From positions 1 through 64,000 of the forward strand of contig CAKQDA010000007.1 in the NCBI GenBank assembly GCA_934218695.1: DNA of 64,000 bases, given 5' to 3'. Positions 18,066 to 27,669 of the stretch are shown piece after piece. Numbering within the stretch: the stretch's first letter is position 1; every line of letters begins with the position of its first letter. A program made the position numbers and the translations under genes. The stretch is from an uncultured Succinivibrio sp. (GTDB lineage: Bacteria > Pseudomonadota > Gammaproteobacteria > Enterobacterales > Succinivibrionaceae). The notes under the pieces were generated by a model. That model was given only the letters and a program-made list of their open reading frames with translations. It ran no database searches and was not told where the DNA came from.

Positions 18066-19580
18066 ATGCATACACATAATTTTAAATCCGACTCAGGCTG
18101 TAGACTGACTTTAAAAACTCTCCTGCTTTCATCTGTTCTCATGCTGGGGACTGTGTTACTTACAGGATGTTTTCAGTCTGAAACTCAGAAGGATCAGACA
18201 AGGTGTCAGTCCGGAGATGCTTCTGCCTGTGTAAAGGCTGCCAAGGCATATGCAACAGGAAAGGATGCGAGTGGTAAAAGTGTGGAGAAGAACTCTGACA
18301 TATCAAAACAGCTTTATTTAAGAGCATGTGAACTTGGCAACGGAGAGATCTGCTATTCAATTGCAGCTGAATTTACTGTTCCTAATACAGCACAGACTGA
18401 CTTTGTTGCCGCTGAGGAATTCTATAAAAAAGCCTGTGGTTTTAACTACTATCAGGCCTGCGGCAATTTAGGACTTATTGAGATCAGATCTCCGGATTTA
18501 AGACACAGCTACGCTCTTGCAAAGGATGCCTTTGAAAAGGGCTGTAAAGGGAATGACGGCAAATCCTGTACCTACCTTGGGGTAATGTATGAAAAGGGAG
18601 ATACTGTCAGACAGAATACTGAAAAAGCGCTTTTGCTTTACAGTAAAGGGTGCGAATTAAAGTATGGTCAGGGCTGTACAAATGTCGGCACCGTGTACTA
18701 TGCCGGCATCGGAGTGGATGTATCCTATCTGAAGGCTGCAGATCATTTTAAAAAGGCCTGTCTGCTGGACAACGGACAGGGCTGCACCAGTCTTGGAAAC
18801 ATGTATTCCAACGGAAACGGACTGCCACGTAATACCAGACTTGGACATGACATGTTTGAGAAGGCCTGTGCGCTGAATGACGCAAGAGGCTGCGCTAATC
18901 TTGGCTTAATGTATCAGAGGGGCATAAGTGTAAGAACAGATGAAAAAAAAGCGGCAATGCTGTTTACAAAAAGCTGTTCAATGAACGATCCTCAGGGCTG
19001 TCTTTACCTTGGGTATGCCTATGAGCGAGGAGCAGGCGTTAAAAGAGACTTGAAAAGAGCTTTCAAGTCATACGAGGCTGGCTGTTCTTTAGGAAACGGC
19101 AATGCCTGCTCAAGTTTAGGTATCATGTATATTAACGGCCAGGCAGTAAAAGAGGATCTTAAAGCAGCTCATGAGCTTTTTGACAAAAGCTGTTCTTTAG
19201 GCTCTGTAGAAGGCTGCACCAACCTCGGAACTGTATATCTGAACGGAGAAGGCGGCGAGCGCGACTATACAAAGGCCTTCAAACTTTTTACAACCAGCTG
19301 TTCACTTCACGATTCTCTTGCCTGTGCAAATCTTGGGATCATGTATACATTCGGGCAGGGGATAAGTCCAAATCTTAAAAAGGCAAGAGAGTATTTTGAC
19401 ATCTCCTGCAGAGGAAGGAATGCCTTAGGCTGCAATCTGTTAGGTTATGTTTACAAGGACAGCATGGGTATAAAACAGGATCTGACACTTGCCAGAAAAT
19501 ATTTTGACATGGCCTGCTCTCTTGGCAACAGCGACGGGTGCAGAAACAAAGAAGCACTTGATAAAAAAGCAAAAAAATAA
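18066..19580 (+). CDS. Sel1-repeat lipoprotein, cysteine-rich (Hcp-like)
   Basis: This 504-residue protein has a signal peptide ending in lipobox LLTGC near residue 35. After it come about 11-12 Sel1-like repeats of 36 residues, each of the pattern KAC-x7-GC-x-NLG-x-MY, so a disulfide pair per repeat is likely, as in Helicobacter HcpC proteins. Such solenoids bind other proteins or peptidoglycan-related ligands in the periplasm; the partner is unknown. A TATAAT lies at 18035-18040 and AAAGG before the ATG. Confidence 0.88.
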   Translation: MHTHNFKSDSGCRLTLKTLLLSSVLMLGTVLLTGCFQSETQKDQTRCQSGDASACVKAAKAYATGKDASGKSVEKNSDISKQLYLRACELGNGEICYSIAAEFTVPNTAQTDFVAAEEFYKKACGFNYYQACGNLGLIEIRSPDLRHSYALAKDAFEKGCKGNDGKSCTYLGVMYEKGDTVRQNTEKALLLYSKGCELKYGQGCTNVGTVYYAGIGVDVSYLKAADHFKKACLLDNGQGCTSLGNMYSNGNGLPRNTRLGHDMFEKACALNDARGCANLGLMYQRGISVRTDEKKAAMLFTKSCSMNDPQGCLYLGYAYERGAGVKRDLKRAFKSYEAGCSLGNGNACSSLGIMYINGQAVKEDLKAAHELFDKSCSLGSVEGCTNLGTVYLNGEGGERDYTKAFKLFTTSCSLHDSLACANLGIMYTFGQGISPNLKKAREYFDISCRGRNALGCNLLGYVYKDSMGIKQDLTLARKYFDMACSLGNSDGCRNKEALDKKAKK

Positions 19581-19581
19581 G

Positions 19582-19602
19582 AAAACGGTTACATCGTTTT
19601 TT
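19582..19602 (+). terminator. Terminator of the Sel1 gene
   Basis: AAAACG (19582-19587) pairs with CGTTTT (19595-19600) and runs into further T. A second perfect 10-bp hairpin follows at 19643-19671. Confidence 0.6.
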
Positions 19603-19604
19603 CT

Positions 19605-20111
19605 GTCTGAATTCGCCTCCGCAAAAAGTATGATCTATTAAACATCTGATGCCTAAAAAAAGCATCAGATGATCTCTTAACACAAATTTGCATTTCGTAA
19701 TTTTTATTTCAAAATCAGTACAAAATCTAAAACTGTAGATTTTATTATACCGAAAAATACTCATTATTCATAAAAGTATTACACAATATTAACCAAATAA
19801 TATTATCTAGAGTAGCATAATGTATTCACATGATGGCAAATTGTGTGTTAACTGTATTAACATCTACTTTCTTTGTAAATCAACAGGATAAAATTTGAAG
19901 CTGATCAGGTTTAACGTTACGGATGTGCAAATTGCGTAACCGTTTGCGGATATAAAAATTTTCTGTTTTTTTAAACGCCAAATTCTACAAATTGTTTAAA
20001 TTTTTTAAATAAATACTGTAATATCAGATAGATAGAAAAAAGTATGATGTGTTTCCCATTTTTTTAAATGAAAAAAAGTTATTTCGTGATTTTTCGATGA
20101 TAAAGCTCTAC
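19605..20111 (+). other. Long upstream region of the sugar ABC operon
   Basis: No gene is seen. The region is AT-rich and holds a perfect 10-bp hairpin at 19643-19671, a GCATTTCGTAATT word that is the reverse complement of one in the 12-kb repeats, and an inverted pair GTTACG/CGTAAC at 19916-19940 that may bind a regulator. Confidence 0.5.
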
Positions 20112-20134
20112 TATAATTTATGTGCACGTGCACA
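20112..20134 (+). promoter_or_regulatory. -10 box and palindromic operator of the chvE operon
   Basis: A perfect TATAAT (20112-20117) is followed by the perfect 14-bp palindrome TGTGCACGTGCACA (20121-20134), which would cover the transcription start. The -35 region is weak. The LacI-family regulator at 26486-27520 is the obvious candidate to bind it. Confidence 0.65.
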
Positions 20135-20161
20135 AATATAAAATCAAACATGAGGTTTACT

Positions 20162-21229
20162 ATGAAAATTAAGACAACTCTGACCACATTATGCTGCGCA
20201 GTTTTAGCATGTACAGCTTTCTCATCAGCAAATGCTGCTACTATTGGTGTATCAATGCCTACTCAGTCACTGCAGCGCTGGAACCAGGATGGTCACAATC
20301 TGGAAGCTCAGTTACAGGCAGCAGGTCACAAGGTTGAACTTTTATACGCAGGCGATAACGATATCCCTACACAGGTAAGCCAGATTGAGAATATGATTTC
20401 TGGTGATGTTGATGTTCTGGTTGTAGCTCCTATTGACGGCGGTGCACTGACAACTGCTCTGCAGGGTGCTATCGACAAGGGTATTCCTGTTGTTTCATAT
20501 GACCGTCTGATTATGAATTCAAAGGCAATTTCATACTATGCAACCTTTGACAACTATAAGGTAGGCCAGATCCAGGGTAACTACATTGTAGACGCATTAA
20601 AGTTAAAGGATGATGCAACAACCCCTAAGAATATCGAGCTGTTCACAGGTTCTATCGATGACAACAACGTAAACTTCTTCTTCGGCGGTGCCATGGATAT
20701 CCTTCAGCCATACTTAGACAGCGGCAAGCTTGTATGTAAGTCAGGCCAGACCAAGAAAGAGCAGGTAGCTACCTTAAACTGGTCAACTGAAGAAGCTCAG
20801 AAGCGTATGGAGAACTTAATTTCATCAGTAGGCTACGGTCCAGACGGCGTTAAGCTTGATGTTGTTCTGTCATCAAATGACTCTGTTGCCAACGGTGTAA
20901 CCAATGCTCTGACAGCATCAGGCTATACAGCAGACAATTTCCCAATCCTGACAGGTCAGGACTGCGACAAGCCTTCAGTTAAGAACATGAAGCGCGGCCT
21001 GCAGACCATGTCAGTATTCAAGGATACCCGTGTTCTGGCTGATCAGGTTGTAAAGATGGTAAATGCTATCGTTGAAAACAAGGAAGTTCCTGTTAACGAT
21101 ACCAAGACCTATGACAACGGTACAGGCGTAATTCCTTCATATCTGTGCTCACCAATCGTTGTAACCAAGGATAACTTAAAGGAAGTCCTGATCGATTCAG
21201 GTTACTACACTGAAAAGGAAGTTAAATAA
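20162..21229 (+). CDS. chvE: Sugar ABC transporter substrate-binding protein (ChvE type)
   Basis: This 355-residue periplasmic protein has a Sec signal peptide (cleavage after SSANA) and a type I sugar-binding fold. It resembles Agrobacterium ChvE over its whole length (VSMPTQSLQRWNQDG, SYYATFDNYKVGQ, DDNNVNFFFGGAMD), a protein that binds xylose, arabinose, glucose and other aldoses. The ATG at 20162 is chosen because it gives a normal signal peptide and has GAGG upstream. It is the first gene of an operon with GguA, GguB, the xylulokinase fusion and a LacI regulator. Confidence 0.92.
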   Translation: MKIKTTLTTLCCAVLACTAFSSANAATIGVSMPTQSLQRWNQDGHNLEAQLQAAGHKVELLYAGDNDIPTQVSQIENMISGDVDVLVVAPIDGGALTTALQGAIDKGIPVVSYDRLIMNSKAISYYATFDNYKVGQIQGNYIVDALKLKDDATTPKNIELFTGSIDDNNVNFFFGGAMDILQPYLDSGKLVCKSGQTKKEQVATLNWSTEEAQKRMENLISSVGYGPDGVKLDVVLSSNDSVANGVTNALTASGYTADNFPILTGQDCDKPSVKNMKRGLQTMSVFKDTRVLADQVVKMVNAIVENKEVPVNDTKTYDNGTGVIPSYLCSPIVVTKDNLKEVLIDSGYYTEKEVK

Positions 21230-21259
21230 TTAGAAAAAACTAATTTTTAAACCTTGATA

Positions 21260-21284
21260 CAGGCCGGTTTTACCGGCCTGTTTT
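21260..21284 (+). terminator. Partial terminator between chvE and gguA
   Basis: A perfect 9-bp stem (21260-21268 with 21272-21280) with a TTT loop is followed by TTTT then GG. Its place after the binding-protein gene suggests an attenuator that yields more binding protein than ATPase or permease, as in other sugar importers. Confidence 0.75.
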
Positions 21285-21300
21285 GGAGAAGAGAACAAGT

Positions 21301-22875
21301 ATGACCGAGCAAAAAATATTGCTTAAGATGAAAAACATCACCAAGCGTTTTGGCAAGGTAACAGCCTTGAAAGACGTTAACCTGGAGGTGAAAGAGGGAG
21401 AGGTTCATGCACTTGTCGGTGAAAACGGTGCAGGAAAATCAACCCTTATGAACGTCTTGAGCGGCGTATATCCCTACGGCTCTTATGAAGGCGACATCAT
21501 CTTTGACGATGAAACATGCAAATTTAACCAGATCCACGACTCTGAAGACAAAGGTATTGTAATTATTCATCAGGAACTGGCTCTGGTACCTTATCTTTCA
21601 ATTGCTGAAAATATGTTCCTTGGCAATGAAAGAACAGCCGCCTATTCAAACGGCGTAATCGACTGGCCTAGAACCTATCAGAGAGCAAAGGAACTGATGG
21701 ATCTTGTGGGGCTTGAAGAAGATCCTCATACCCTGATTAAAGATATCGGTGTAGGCAAGCAGCAGTTAGTGGAAATTGCAAAGGCAATTTCAAAGAACTG
21801 CCGACTTCTGATCCTTGACGAGCCTACCGCATCCTTAAATGAATCTGATTCACAGAAACTTCTTGAACTGATTGCAAAATTCAGATCAGAAGGCATGACA
21901 TCAATCATCATTTCACACAAGTTAAATGAGATTTCATATATCGCAAACTCAATTACTGTAGTTCGCGACGGCTCAACTATTGAAACACTGGACAACAACG
22001 ACCACAACGTATCTGAAGACAGAATTATTGCTGGCATGGTAGGTCGTGCTCTTACAGACCGTTTCCCTAAGAGAAAACCTGAGCATAAGGTTTCAGACGA
22101 GATCCTGCTTGAGGTTAACAACTGGAACGTATCACACCCTCTAAATCCTGACCGCAAGGTAAATGACAATGTCTCAATCAAAATTCACCGCGGTGAGGTT
22201 GTGGGCTTTGCAGGACTCATGGGCGCTGGACGTACTGAATTTGCCAAGAGCCTGTTCGGCCACTCCTACGGCACCAGGATCCATGGTGAGGTAAAAATCA
22301 ACGGTAAGGTTGTTCATCTTAACAATGTCCGCCAGGCTATTGAGGCAGGTCTTGCCTATGTTACCGAAGACCGAAAGGGCGACGGTCTGGTTCTTGAAAA
22401 TCCTATTTCAACCAATATGACCCTGGCAAATCTTGAGGCAGTGTCAGACCATTTGGTTATTGACAAGGATCTTGAAATTGCCAAGGCTAAGGAGTTAAAG
22501 CAGGATCTGAACGTCAAGTGCGCATCTGTACTGCAGAATGTGGGTAACCTCTCAGGTGGTAACCAGCAGAAGGTTCTGCTGGCAAAATGGATGTTCGCAG
22601 AGCCTGATGTGCTGATCCTCGATGAACCTACCCGCGGTATAGACGTAGGTGCCAAGTACGAAATTTACTGTCTTATCAACAAGCTCGTGGAAGCAGGAAA
22701 AGCTGTGCTGATGATTTCTTCAGAACTGCCCGAAGTTCTGGGTATGTCTGACAGAATCTATGTGATGAATGAAGGAAAGATCGTAGGTGAGATGCCACGT
22801 TCTGAAGCATCACAGGAAAGCATTATGTCTGCAATTCTACGCACTTCCGGTAAGAAAAAATCAGTGGAGCAATAA
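21301..22875 (+). CDS. gguA: Sugar ABC transporter ATP-binding protein (GguA type)
   Basis: This 524-residue protein has two fused ABC domains, as is normal for type I pentose/hexose importers. The first carries GENGAGKST and the signature [14 protein letters not shown], the second a degenerate GLMGAGRTE and [14 protein letters not shown], with [11 protein letters not shown]. It would energise uptake with ChvE and GguB. The ATG at 21301 is preferred over an in-frame TTG at 21283 that lies inside the ribosome binding site. Confidence 0.93.
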   Translation: MTEQKILLKMKNITKRFGKVTALKDVNLEVKEGEVHALVGENGAGKSTLMNVLSGVYPYGSYEGDIIFDDETCKFNQIHDSEDKGIVIIHQELALVPYLSIAENMFLGNERTAAYSNGVIDWPRTYQRAKELMDLVGLEEDPHTLIKDIGVGKQQLVEIAKAISKNCRLLILDEPTASLNESDSQKLLELIAKFRSEGMTSIIISHKLNEISYIANSITVVRDGSTIETLDNNDHNVSEDRIIAGMVGRALTDRFPKRKPEHKVSDEILLEVNNWNVSHPLNPDRKVNDNVSIKIHRGEVVGFAGLMGAGRTEFAKSLFGHSYGTRIHGEVKINGKVVHLNNVRQAIEAGLAYVTEDRKGDGLVLENPISTNMTLANLEAVSDHLVIDKDLEIAKAKELKQDLNVKCASVLQNVGNLSGGNQQKVLLAKWMFAEPDVLILDEPTRGIDVGAKYEIYCLINKLVEAGKAVLMISSELPEVLGMSDRIYVMNEGKIVGEMPRSEASQESIMSAILRTSGKKKSVEQ

Positions 22876-22878
22876 GTT

Positions 22879-24105
22879 ATGTATATCTTAAACATGTTAA
22901 AGCGCAACACCCTGTTAATTGCGCTGGTTTTAGTCATGATCCTGTTCGAGATTGCGATCAGATCAACAGGTCACGGATCATTATTTTCACCTTCAAACTT
23001 TACAAACATCATCTACCAGAACAGCTATGTGATTATTCTTGCAGTAGGTATGCTGTTCCTGATCATAGGCTGCGGTAATATCGATCTGTCAGTAGGTTCT
23101 GTTGTAGCCTTAGTCGGCGCTGTTGCCGGTGTGCTTATGGTTAATAACGAGTACAACATCTATATGTCTATGGCTCTCTGCCTGCTTTTAGGTATTGTAA
23201 TCGGTGCCTGGCACGGTTTCTGGATTGCCTATATCCGTATTCCATCATTCATTGTAACTCTGGCAGGTATGCTGCTCTTCCGCGGTCTTGCTCTGATTGT
23301 GCTTGACGGTATTACCATCAATCCATTCCCAGCAGATTACCTGACCATGTTCACCTCATACTTCCCATCATTTGACCCTGGCTATTTCCAGGAGCAGCTG
23401 GCCACAGGCCTGTCACGTGCTGAGGTAAGAGCAGGCATGTCATCAATTGTCTTCTCAAAGACCATGACAGTAACTGCAGTTATCGTAATTGCCTATATTG
23501 TAGGTATCATCTACAGCCGTGTTTCAAAGATCAGAAAAGGATATGAGGTAGAGCCTTTATATGCCTTCCTGTTCCAGCATGTTTTATCACTTGCTGCAAT
23601 TATCGCTTCATGTGTTCTGTTAGGTGAGAACAAGGGTATTCCTGTTATTCTGATCCTGATTGCAGTTGTGGTTATCGTTTATGCATTCATTGCCAACAAG
23701 ACTGTTGTAGGTCGCAGAATCTACGCTTTAGGCGGTAATGAGAAGGCTGCCAAACTGTCAGGTGTAAACACCAGCCGTCTTTTATTCCTGTCATATGTAA
23801 ACATGGGATTACTCGCAGCTGTAGCAGCTTTAGTCTGTGTTGCACGTTTCAACTCAGCTTCTCCTATGGCCGGTACCGGTTATGAGCTTGATGCAATCGG
23901 CGCCTGCTTCATCGGTGGTGCCTCAGCATACGGTGGTGTTGGTACAGTAGGCGGTGCAGTTATCGGTGCTATCTTCATGGGTGTTCTAAACAACGGTATG
24001 TCAATTTTAGGTATTGATGCCAACTGGCAGAAGGCTGTTAAAGGTCTGGTTCTGCTTGCCGCTGTTGTAACCGACGTTATGTCAAAGAAGAGAGTAACAA
24101 ACTAA
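22879..24105 (+). CDS. gguB: Sugar ABC transporter permease (GguB type)
   Basis: This 408-residue permease of the BPD_transp_2/RbsC class has about 10 membrane spans and the conserved GNIDLSVGSVVALVGAVAGV and AIGACFIGGASAYGGVGTVG segments. It begins 3 bases after gguA and so is translationally linked. The channel would pair with the GguA dimer. A strong terminator follows at 24115-24140. Confidence 0.92.
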   Translation: MYILNMLKRNTLLIALVLVMILFEIAIRSTGHGSLFSPSNFTNIIYQNSYVIILAVGMLFLIIGCGNIDLSVGSVVALVGAVAGVLMVNNEYNIYMSMALCLLLGIVIGAWHGFWIAYIRIPSFIVTLAGMLLFRGLALIVLDGITINPFPADYLTMFTSYFPSFDPGYFQEQLATGLSRAEVRAGMSSIVFSKTMTVTAVIVIAYIVGIIYSRVSKIRKGYEVEPLYAFLFQHVLSLAAIIASCVLLGENKGIPVILILIAVVVIVYAFIANKTVVGRRIYALGGNEKAAKLSGVNTSRLLFLSYVNMGLLAAVAALVCVARFNSASPMAGTGYELDAIGACFIGGASAYGGVGTVGGAVIGAIFMGVLNNGMSILGIDANWQKAVKGLVLLAAVVTDVMSKKRVTN

Positions 24106-24114
24106 CAACAAAGG

Positions 24115-24140
24115 GCGGGGGCGGATGCCCCTGCTTTTTT
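24115..24140 (+). terminator. Rho-independent terminator after gguB
   Basis: GGGGC (24118-24122) pairs with GCCCC (24127-24131) around GGAT, followed by TGC and six T. It would divide the transporter genes from the kinase gene at least partly. Confidence 0.75.
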
Positions 24141-24212
24141 ATAAAGGTATATCGTATGTTCAGGCGTCTGCCTGTAAATAATTAACAAAAACTAATATAT
24201 TTGGGGAATATC

Positions 24213-26390
24213 ATGCGTTATTTATTAGGTGTTGATTTAGGTACTTCCGGAACTAAAACAGTTTTATTTGATGAAACAGGTAAGGTTATAGCTTCAAAAA
24301 CTGTTGAATATCCGCTGCTACAGCCAAAGAACGGATGGGCTGAGCAGGATCCAAAGTTCTGGTATGATGCTACCATCGAGTCTGTAAAGGCGGTTCTTTT
24401 ACAGAGCGGTGTTAACAGTGAAGACGTGGCTGCTCTGTCTATTGCAGGTCAGATGCACGGCCTGGTAATGCTTGATAAGGACGGCAATGTCCTGCGCAAT
24501 GCTATTTTATGGTGTGATGCCAGAACCCAGAAACAGTGTGATGAAATCACTTCATTAGTAGGAAAACAGCGTTTAATTGAGATTAATGCAAACCCTGCAT
24601 TAACCGGTTTTACTGCTCCAAAAATTCTATGGGTTCGTGAAAACGAGCCTGAACTGTACAAAAAATGTACAACCATTCTGCTGCCAAAAGATTATGTCCG
24701 CTACATGCTAACCGGCGTAAAGGCAATGGAAATTTCAGATGCCTCAGGCACCAACCTTCTGGATATTACCAATAGAGTCTGGTCCGATGAGATCCTTGAA
24801 AAATTAAGTATTGATAAGAATTTAATGCCTCCTATCATTGAGTCATGTGCTGTGGCAGGACATATCACAAAAGAGGCTGCCGCTCTGACAGGTCTTAAGG
24901 AGGGAACAATTGTGGCCGGAGGTGCTGGTGACAATGCCGCTGCAGCTCTTGGCACCGGTGTATGTAAAGAGGGTGATGCCTTTGTAACATTGGGAACTTC
25001 AGGTGTTATTTTTGCACACACCAACAAACCTTCAATTGATCCTTTAGGTCGTGTACACACATTCTGCGCTGCCGTAAAAAATTCCTGGACTGCCATGTCA
25101 TGCACACTTGCAGCAGGTCTTTCACTGCGTTGGATGAGAGATGAACTTTACACTTTTGAAAAGGACTCTGAAGCTAAAAAGGGTAATGATGTATACAATC
25201 TGATGACTGCAAATGCCGATACAGTTCCTGCAGGTTCTGACGGTCTTATCTATCTGCCATATCTGATGGGCGAAAGATCACCTGTTCTTGATCCTAATGC
25301 TAGAGGTGTGTTCTTCGGTTTGAGTGCACGTCACACAAAATCACATATGACAAGAGCCGTACTTGAAGGTATTACTCTGTCACAAAGACACAATCTTGAA
25401 GTGCTCCATGAGATGGAGATTGTGCCTAAGACTCTGACTGCCTGTGGTGGCGGTGCACAGTCTCCATTCTGGCGTCAGCTGCTTGCTGATGTCTTAAAGT
25501 GCAGTATTGTAACCACAACTTCAAAAGAAGGTCCTGCTCTTGGTGCCGCAATTCTAGCTGGTGTAGCTGCAGGCATCTTCTCATCAGTTGAAGAAGGCTG
25601 TGAGAAACTTGTAAAGAGATCAGACAGACGTTCTGATACAGACAGTGATACTGCCTTAAAATATGATGAGATTTACAAACTCTACTCATTCCTGTATCCG
25701 ACAATGCGTCCTGCTTTTGCAAAACTCGATACTCTAAGACAGAAGCTCGACGGTGACAGGGTAGCAAAGTATAAAGATGTAACCGATATTGAGTTTGAGC
25801 GTTACGGAAAGGTTATCTCTGATATTCCTACAGACAGGATCCTGTCATTACTTGAGAAGACTCCTTTAACAGACGGCACAGACTACAAGCCTTCAGTTGA
25901 GGTTTTAGAAGAGCCTTCACTTGTAAAGATTTTACAGGATCAGGTGTTTGGCGGTCTTAAGATACAGGTAGGCTACTGCAACGGTCACAACAGGGCATTA
26001 AATGCTCTTGAGTACCACCGTAATGCTGAGCTTAACGTTGCTGCCAACGACGCTGTGCTCATGGTAGCCCCAATGACTGCTGTACATGACGGAATCATCG
26101 ATACCTCTGATGTGGAGCTGTTCAGAGTAAGAAAGGGACAGGCCGTCCTCTTCTATGAAACCACACTGCATTATGCTCCATGCGTAGCTGACGGTGAGGA
26201 TCATTTCAGAATGTGCGTAGTACTGCCAAAAGACACTAATACTCAAAGACCTGAAGGGGTAACTCATGAGGGTGAATCCGGATGTCTAACCCACAACAAC
26301 AAGTGGTTATATGCTCACAGGGATTCAGCTGAAGGCAGGTCTGGTGTAACAACAGGTCGTCTTGTTGGTGAGAATATCGTATTAAAGTAA
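24213..26390 (+). CDS. xylB: Xylulokinase fused to a C-terminal DUF4867-like cupin domain
   Basis: This 725-residue protein joins two enzymes or modules. Residues 1 to about 500 are a FGGY-family xylulokinase (GVDLGTSGTKTVLFDETG, AIAGQMHG-like SIAGQMHGLV, GGGAQSPFWRQLLAD), which phosphorylates D-xylulose to xylulose 5-phosphate. Usual XylB proteins end there. Residues about 525-725 look like a DUF4867-type cupin: an EYHR/E metal motif near 600 (NALEYHRNAEL), ETTLHYAPC near 650 and NKWLYAH near 697. No xylose isomerase gene is nearby, so the extra domain could serve sugar isomerisation or epimerisation, which is inference. ATG 24213 has GGGGA upstream. Confidence 0.85.
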   Translation: MRYLLGVDLGTSGTKTVLFDETGKVIASKTVEYPLLQPKNGWAEQDPKFWYDATIESVKAVLLQSGVNSEDVAALSIAGQMHGLVMLDKDGNVLRNAILWCDARTQKQCDEITSLVGKQRLIEINANPALTGFTAPKILWVRENEPELYKKCTTILLPKDYVRYMLTGVKAMEISDASGTNLLDITNRVWSDEILEKLSIDKNLMPPIIESCAVAGHITKEAAALTGLKEGTIVAGGAGDNAAAALGTGVCKEGDAFVTLGTSGVIFAHTNKPSIDPLGRVHTFCAAVKNSWTAMSCTLAAGLSLRWMRDELYTFEKDSEAKKGNDVYNLMTANADTVPAGSDGLIYLPYLMGERSPVLDPNARGVFFGLSARHTKSHMTRAVLEGITLSQRHNLEVLHEMEIVPKTLTACGGGAQSPFWRQLLADVLKCSIVTTTSKEGPALGAAILAGVAAGIFSSVEEGCEKLVKRSDRRSDTDSDTALKYDEIYKLYSFLYPTMRPAFAKLDTLRQKLDGDRVAKYKDVTDIEFERYGKVISDIPTDRILSLLEKTPLTDGTDYKPSVEVLEEPSLVKILQDQVFGGLKIQVGYCNGHNRALNALEYHRNAELNVAANDAVLMVAPMTAVHDGIIDTSDVELFRVRKGQAVLFYETTLHYAPCVADGEDHFRMCVVLPKDTNTQRPEGVTHEGESGCLTHNNKWLYAHRDSAEGRSGVTTGRLVGENIVLK

Positions 26391-26409
26391 TAGTTATGTA
26401 AATAATACT

Positions 26410-26440
26410 GTATATGGCACCTGGCTGTTGTGCCATATAC
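26410..26440. terminator. Hairpin between xylB and the LacI gene
   Basis: A perfect 11-bp stem (26410-26420 with 26430-26440) with a 9-nt loop follows the kinase gene. There is no T-tract, so it may stabilise the mRNA 3' end or be an operator rather than a true terminator. Confidence 0.5.
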
Positions 26441-26485
26441 AGGCCCTTTGGGCATAACAAAGATGTTTAGCAAAGGATTATCGCG

Positions 26486-27520
26486 ATGACAGTAACAGTA
26501 AAGACTTTAGCAAAGGCAGCTGGTGTATCTCGCGGAACAGTTGACAGAGTTCTCCATAACCGCGGATCAGTTAAAAAGGAACTGGCTCTAAAAATTAAAA
26601 CACTTGCAAAGGAACTTGGTTATGTTCCAAACAGAGCCGGCAGAGCTCTGTCCGGTATCAGAGAACACTACAAGATTGGTATCATGCTGCCAAGTATTGG
26701 TAATGCATTTTTTGACGGTGTAATTGAGGGAATTGAAAAGGCATGTCTTGAATATGAGGAGCTGGGAGTAGATGTTCTTCTGGATAAAATTCAGGGCTAC
26801 GATGAGACCACTCACTTAAAGGCGATTGATGAGTTAAAGAAAAAAGGCTGTTCAGCTTTATGCCTTGCAACTATTGATACACCCTCAGTTGCTGAAAAAA
26901 TCAGGGAATGTGAGTTACTTGGTGTCAAAATTATTCTTTTAAACTCAGATGTTTCAGACTCAAACAGGATCTGCTATGTGGGATCTGACTATATTAAGGC
27001 AGGAAAAACCTGTGCAGGTTTATTATCTTTAATTTCAAAGTTTGAAAAGTTGAATATTCTGGTGGTTACAGGATCATCTCTGATGAAAGGGCACAGACAG
27101 AGAATTGAGGGATTCGAAAAAGAGCTTAAGGATCTGAAAGTAAACTTTGAGATCAGCGCTCAGATTGAATCAAACGATTCAGATATCAGAGCACAGATTG
27201 AGACAACCAAATATCTTACAGCTCACACTGACATCAACTGCGTGTATGTAACTGGAGCTGGTGTTCAGGGAGTTGGTGCCGCAATTATTGCAACAGGTCG
27301 GGATGACATCATAGGAATTGCTTTTGATGATATCTATACCACAGTTGAGATGGTAAGAGCAGGGATCTTTAAATTTGTGATCTGTCAGCAGCCTGACAGA
27401 CAGGGATATCATGCTGTAAAACGAGCCTATCAGGTTCTCTCAGGGACAGTAAACGAACAGGCAATGACTGACTTTTTCACAGACACTATCATTAAGATTG
27501 CATCAAACATTGGAAAATAG
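26486..27520 (+). CDS. LacI family transcriptional regulator
   Basis: This 344-residue repressor has an N-terminal LacI helix-turn-helix and hinge (VKTLAKAAGVSRGTVDRVLH, then VPNRAGRALSG) and a periplasmic-binding-protein-like sugar domain (IGIMLPSIGNAFFDGVIEGI, CYVGSDYIKAG). Its place at the end of the ChvE-GguAB-XylB cluster suggests that it controls that cluster in response to a pentose, perhaps via the palindrome at 20121-20134. AAGGA precedes the ATG. Confidence 0.9.
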   Translation: MTVTVKTLAKAAGVSRGTVDRVLHNRGSVKKELALKIKTLAKELGYVPNRAGRALSGIREHYKIGIMLPSIGNAFFDGVIEGIEKACLEYEELGVDVLLDKIQGYDETTHLKAIDELKKKGCSALCLATIDTPSVAEKIRECELLGVKIILLNSDVSDSNRICYVGSDYIKAGKTCAGLLSLISKFEKLNILVVTGSSLMKGHRQRIEGFEKELKDLKVNFEISAQIESNDSDIRAQIETTKYLTAHTDINCVYVTGAGVQGVGAAIIATGRDDIIGIAFDDIYTTVEMVRAGIFKFVICQQPDRQGYHAVKRAYQVLSGTVNEQAMTDFFTDTIIKIASNIGK

Positions 27521-27564
27521 TCACAGACCAGTTAGGTTAAAGCGTCAGACCATGGATATGAGAT

Positions 27565-27593
27565 ATTCAGAATCGGTTACAGTCTGAATTTTT
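27565..27593 (+). terminator. Probable terminator of the LacI gene
   Basis: ATTCAGA (27565-27571) pairs with TCTGAAT (27583-27589), followed by TTTTG. A second 7-bp hairpin lies at 27619-27640. Confidence 0.55.
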
Positions 27594-27669
27594 GAAAATG
27601 TATCTCCTGTTGGCAGAGTGCAGTAGTTTTTCTTACTGCAGTCCTGTTAAGTATAAAGTCTCTTATGAA

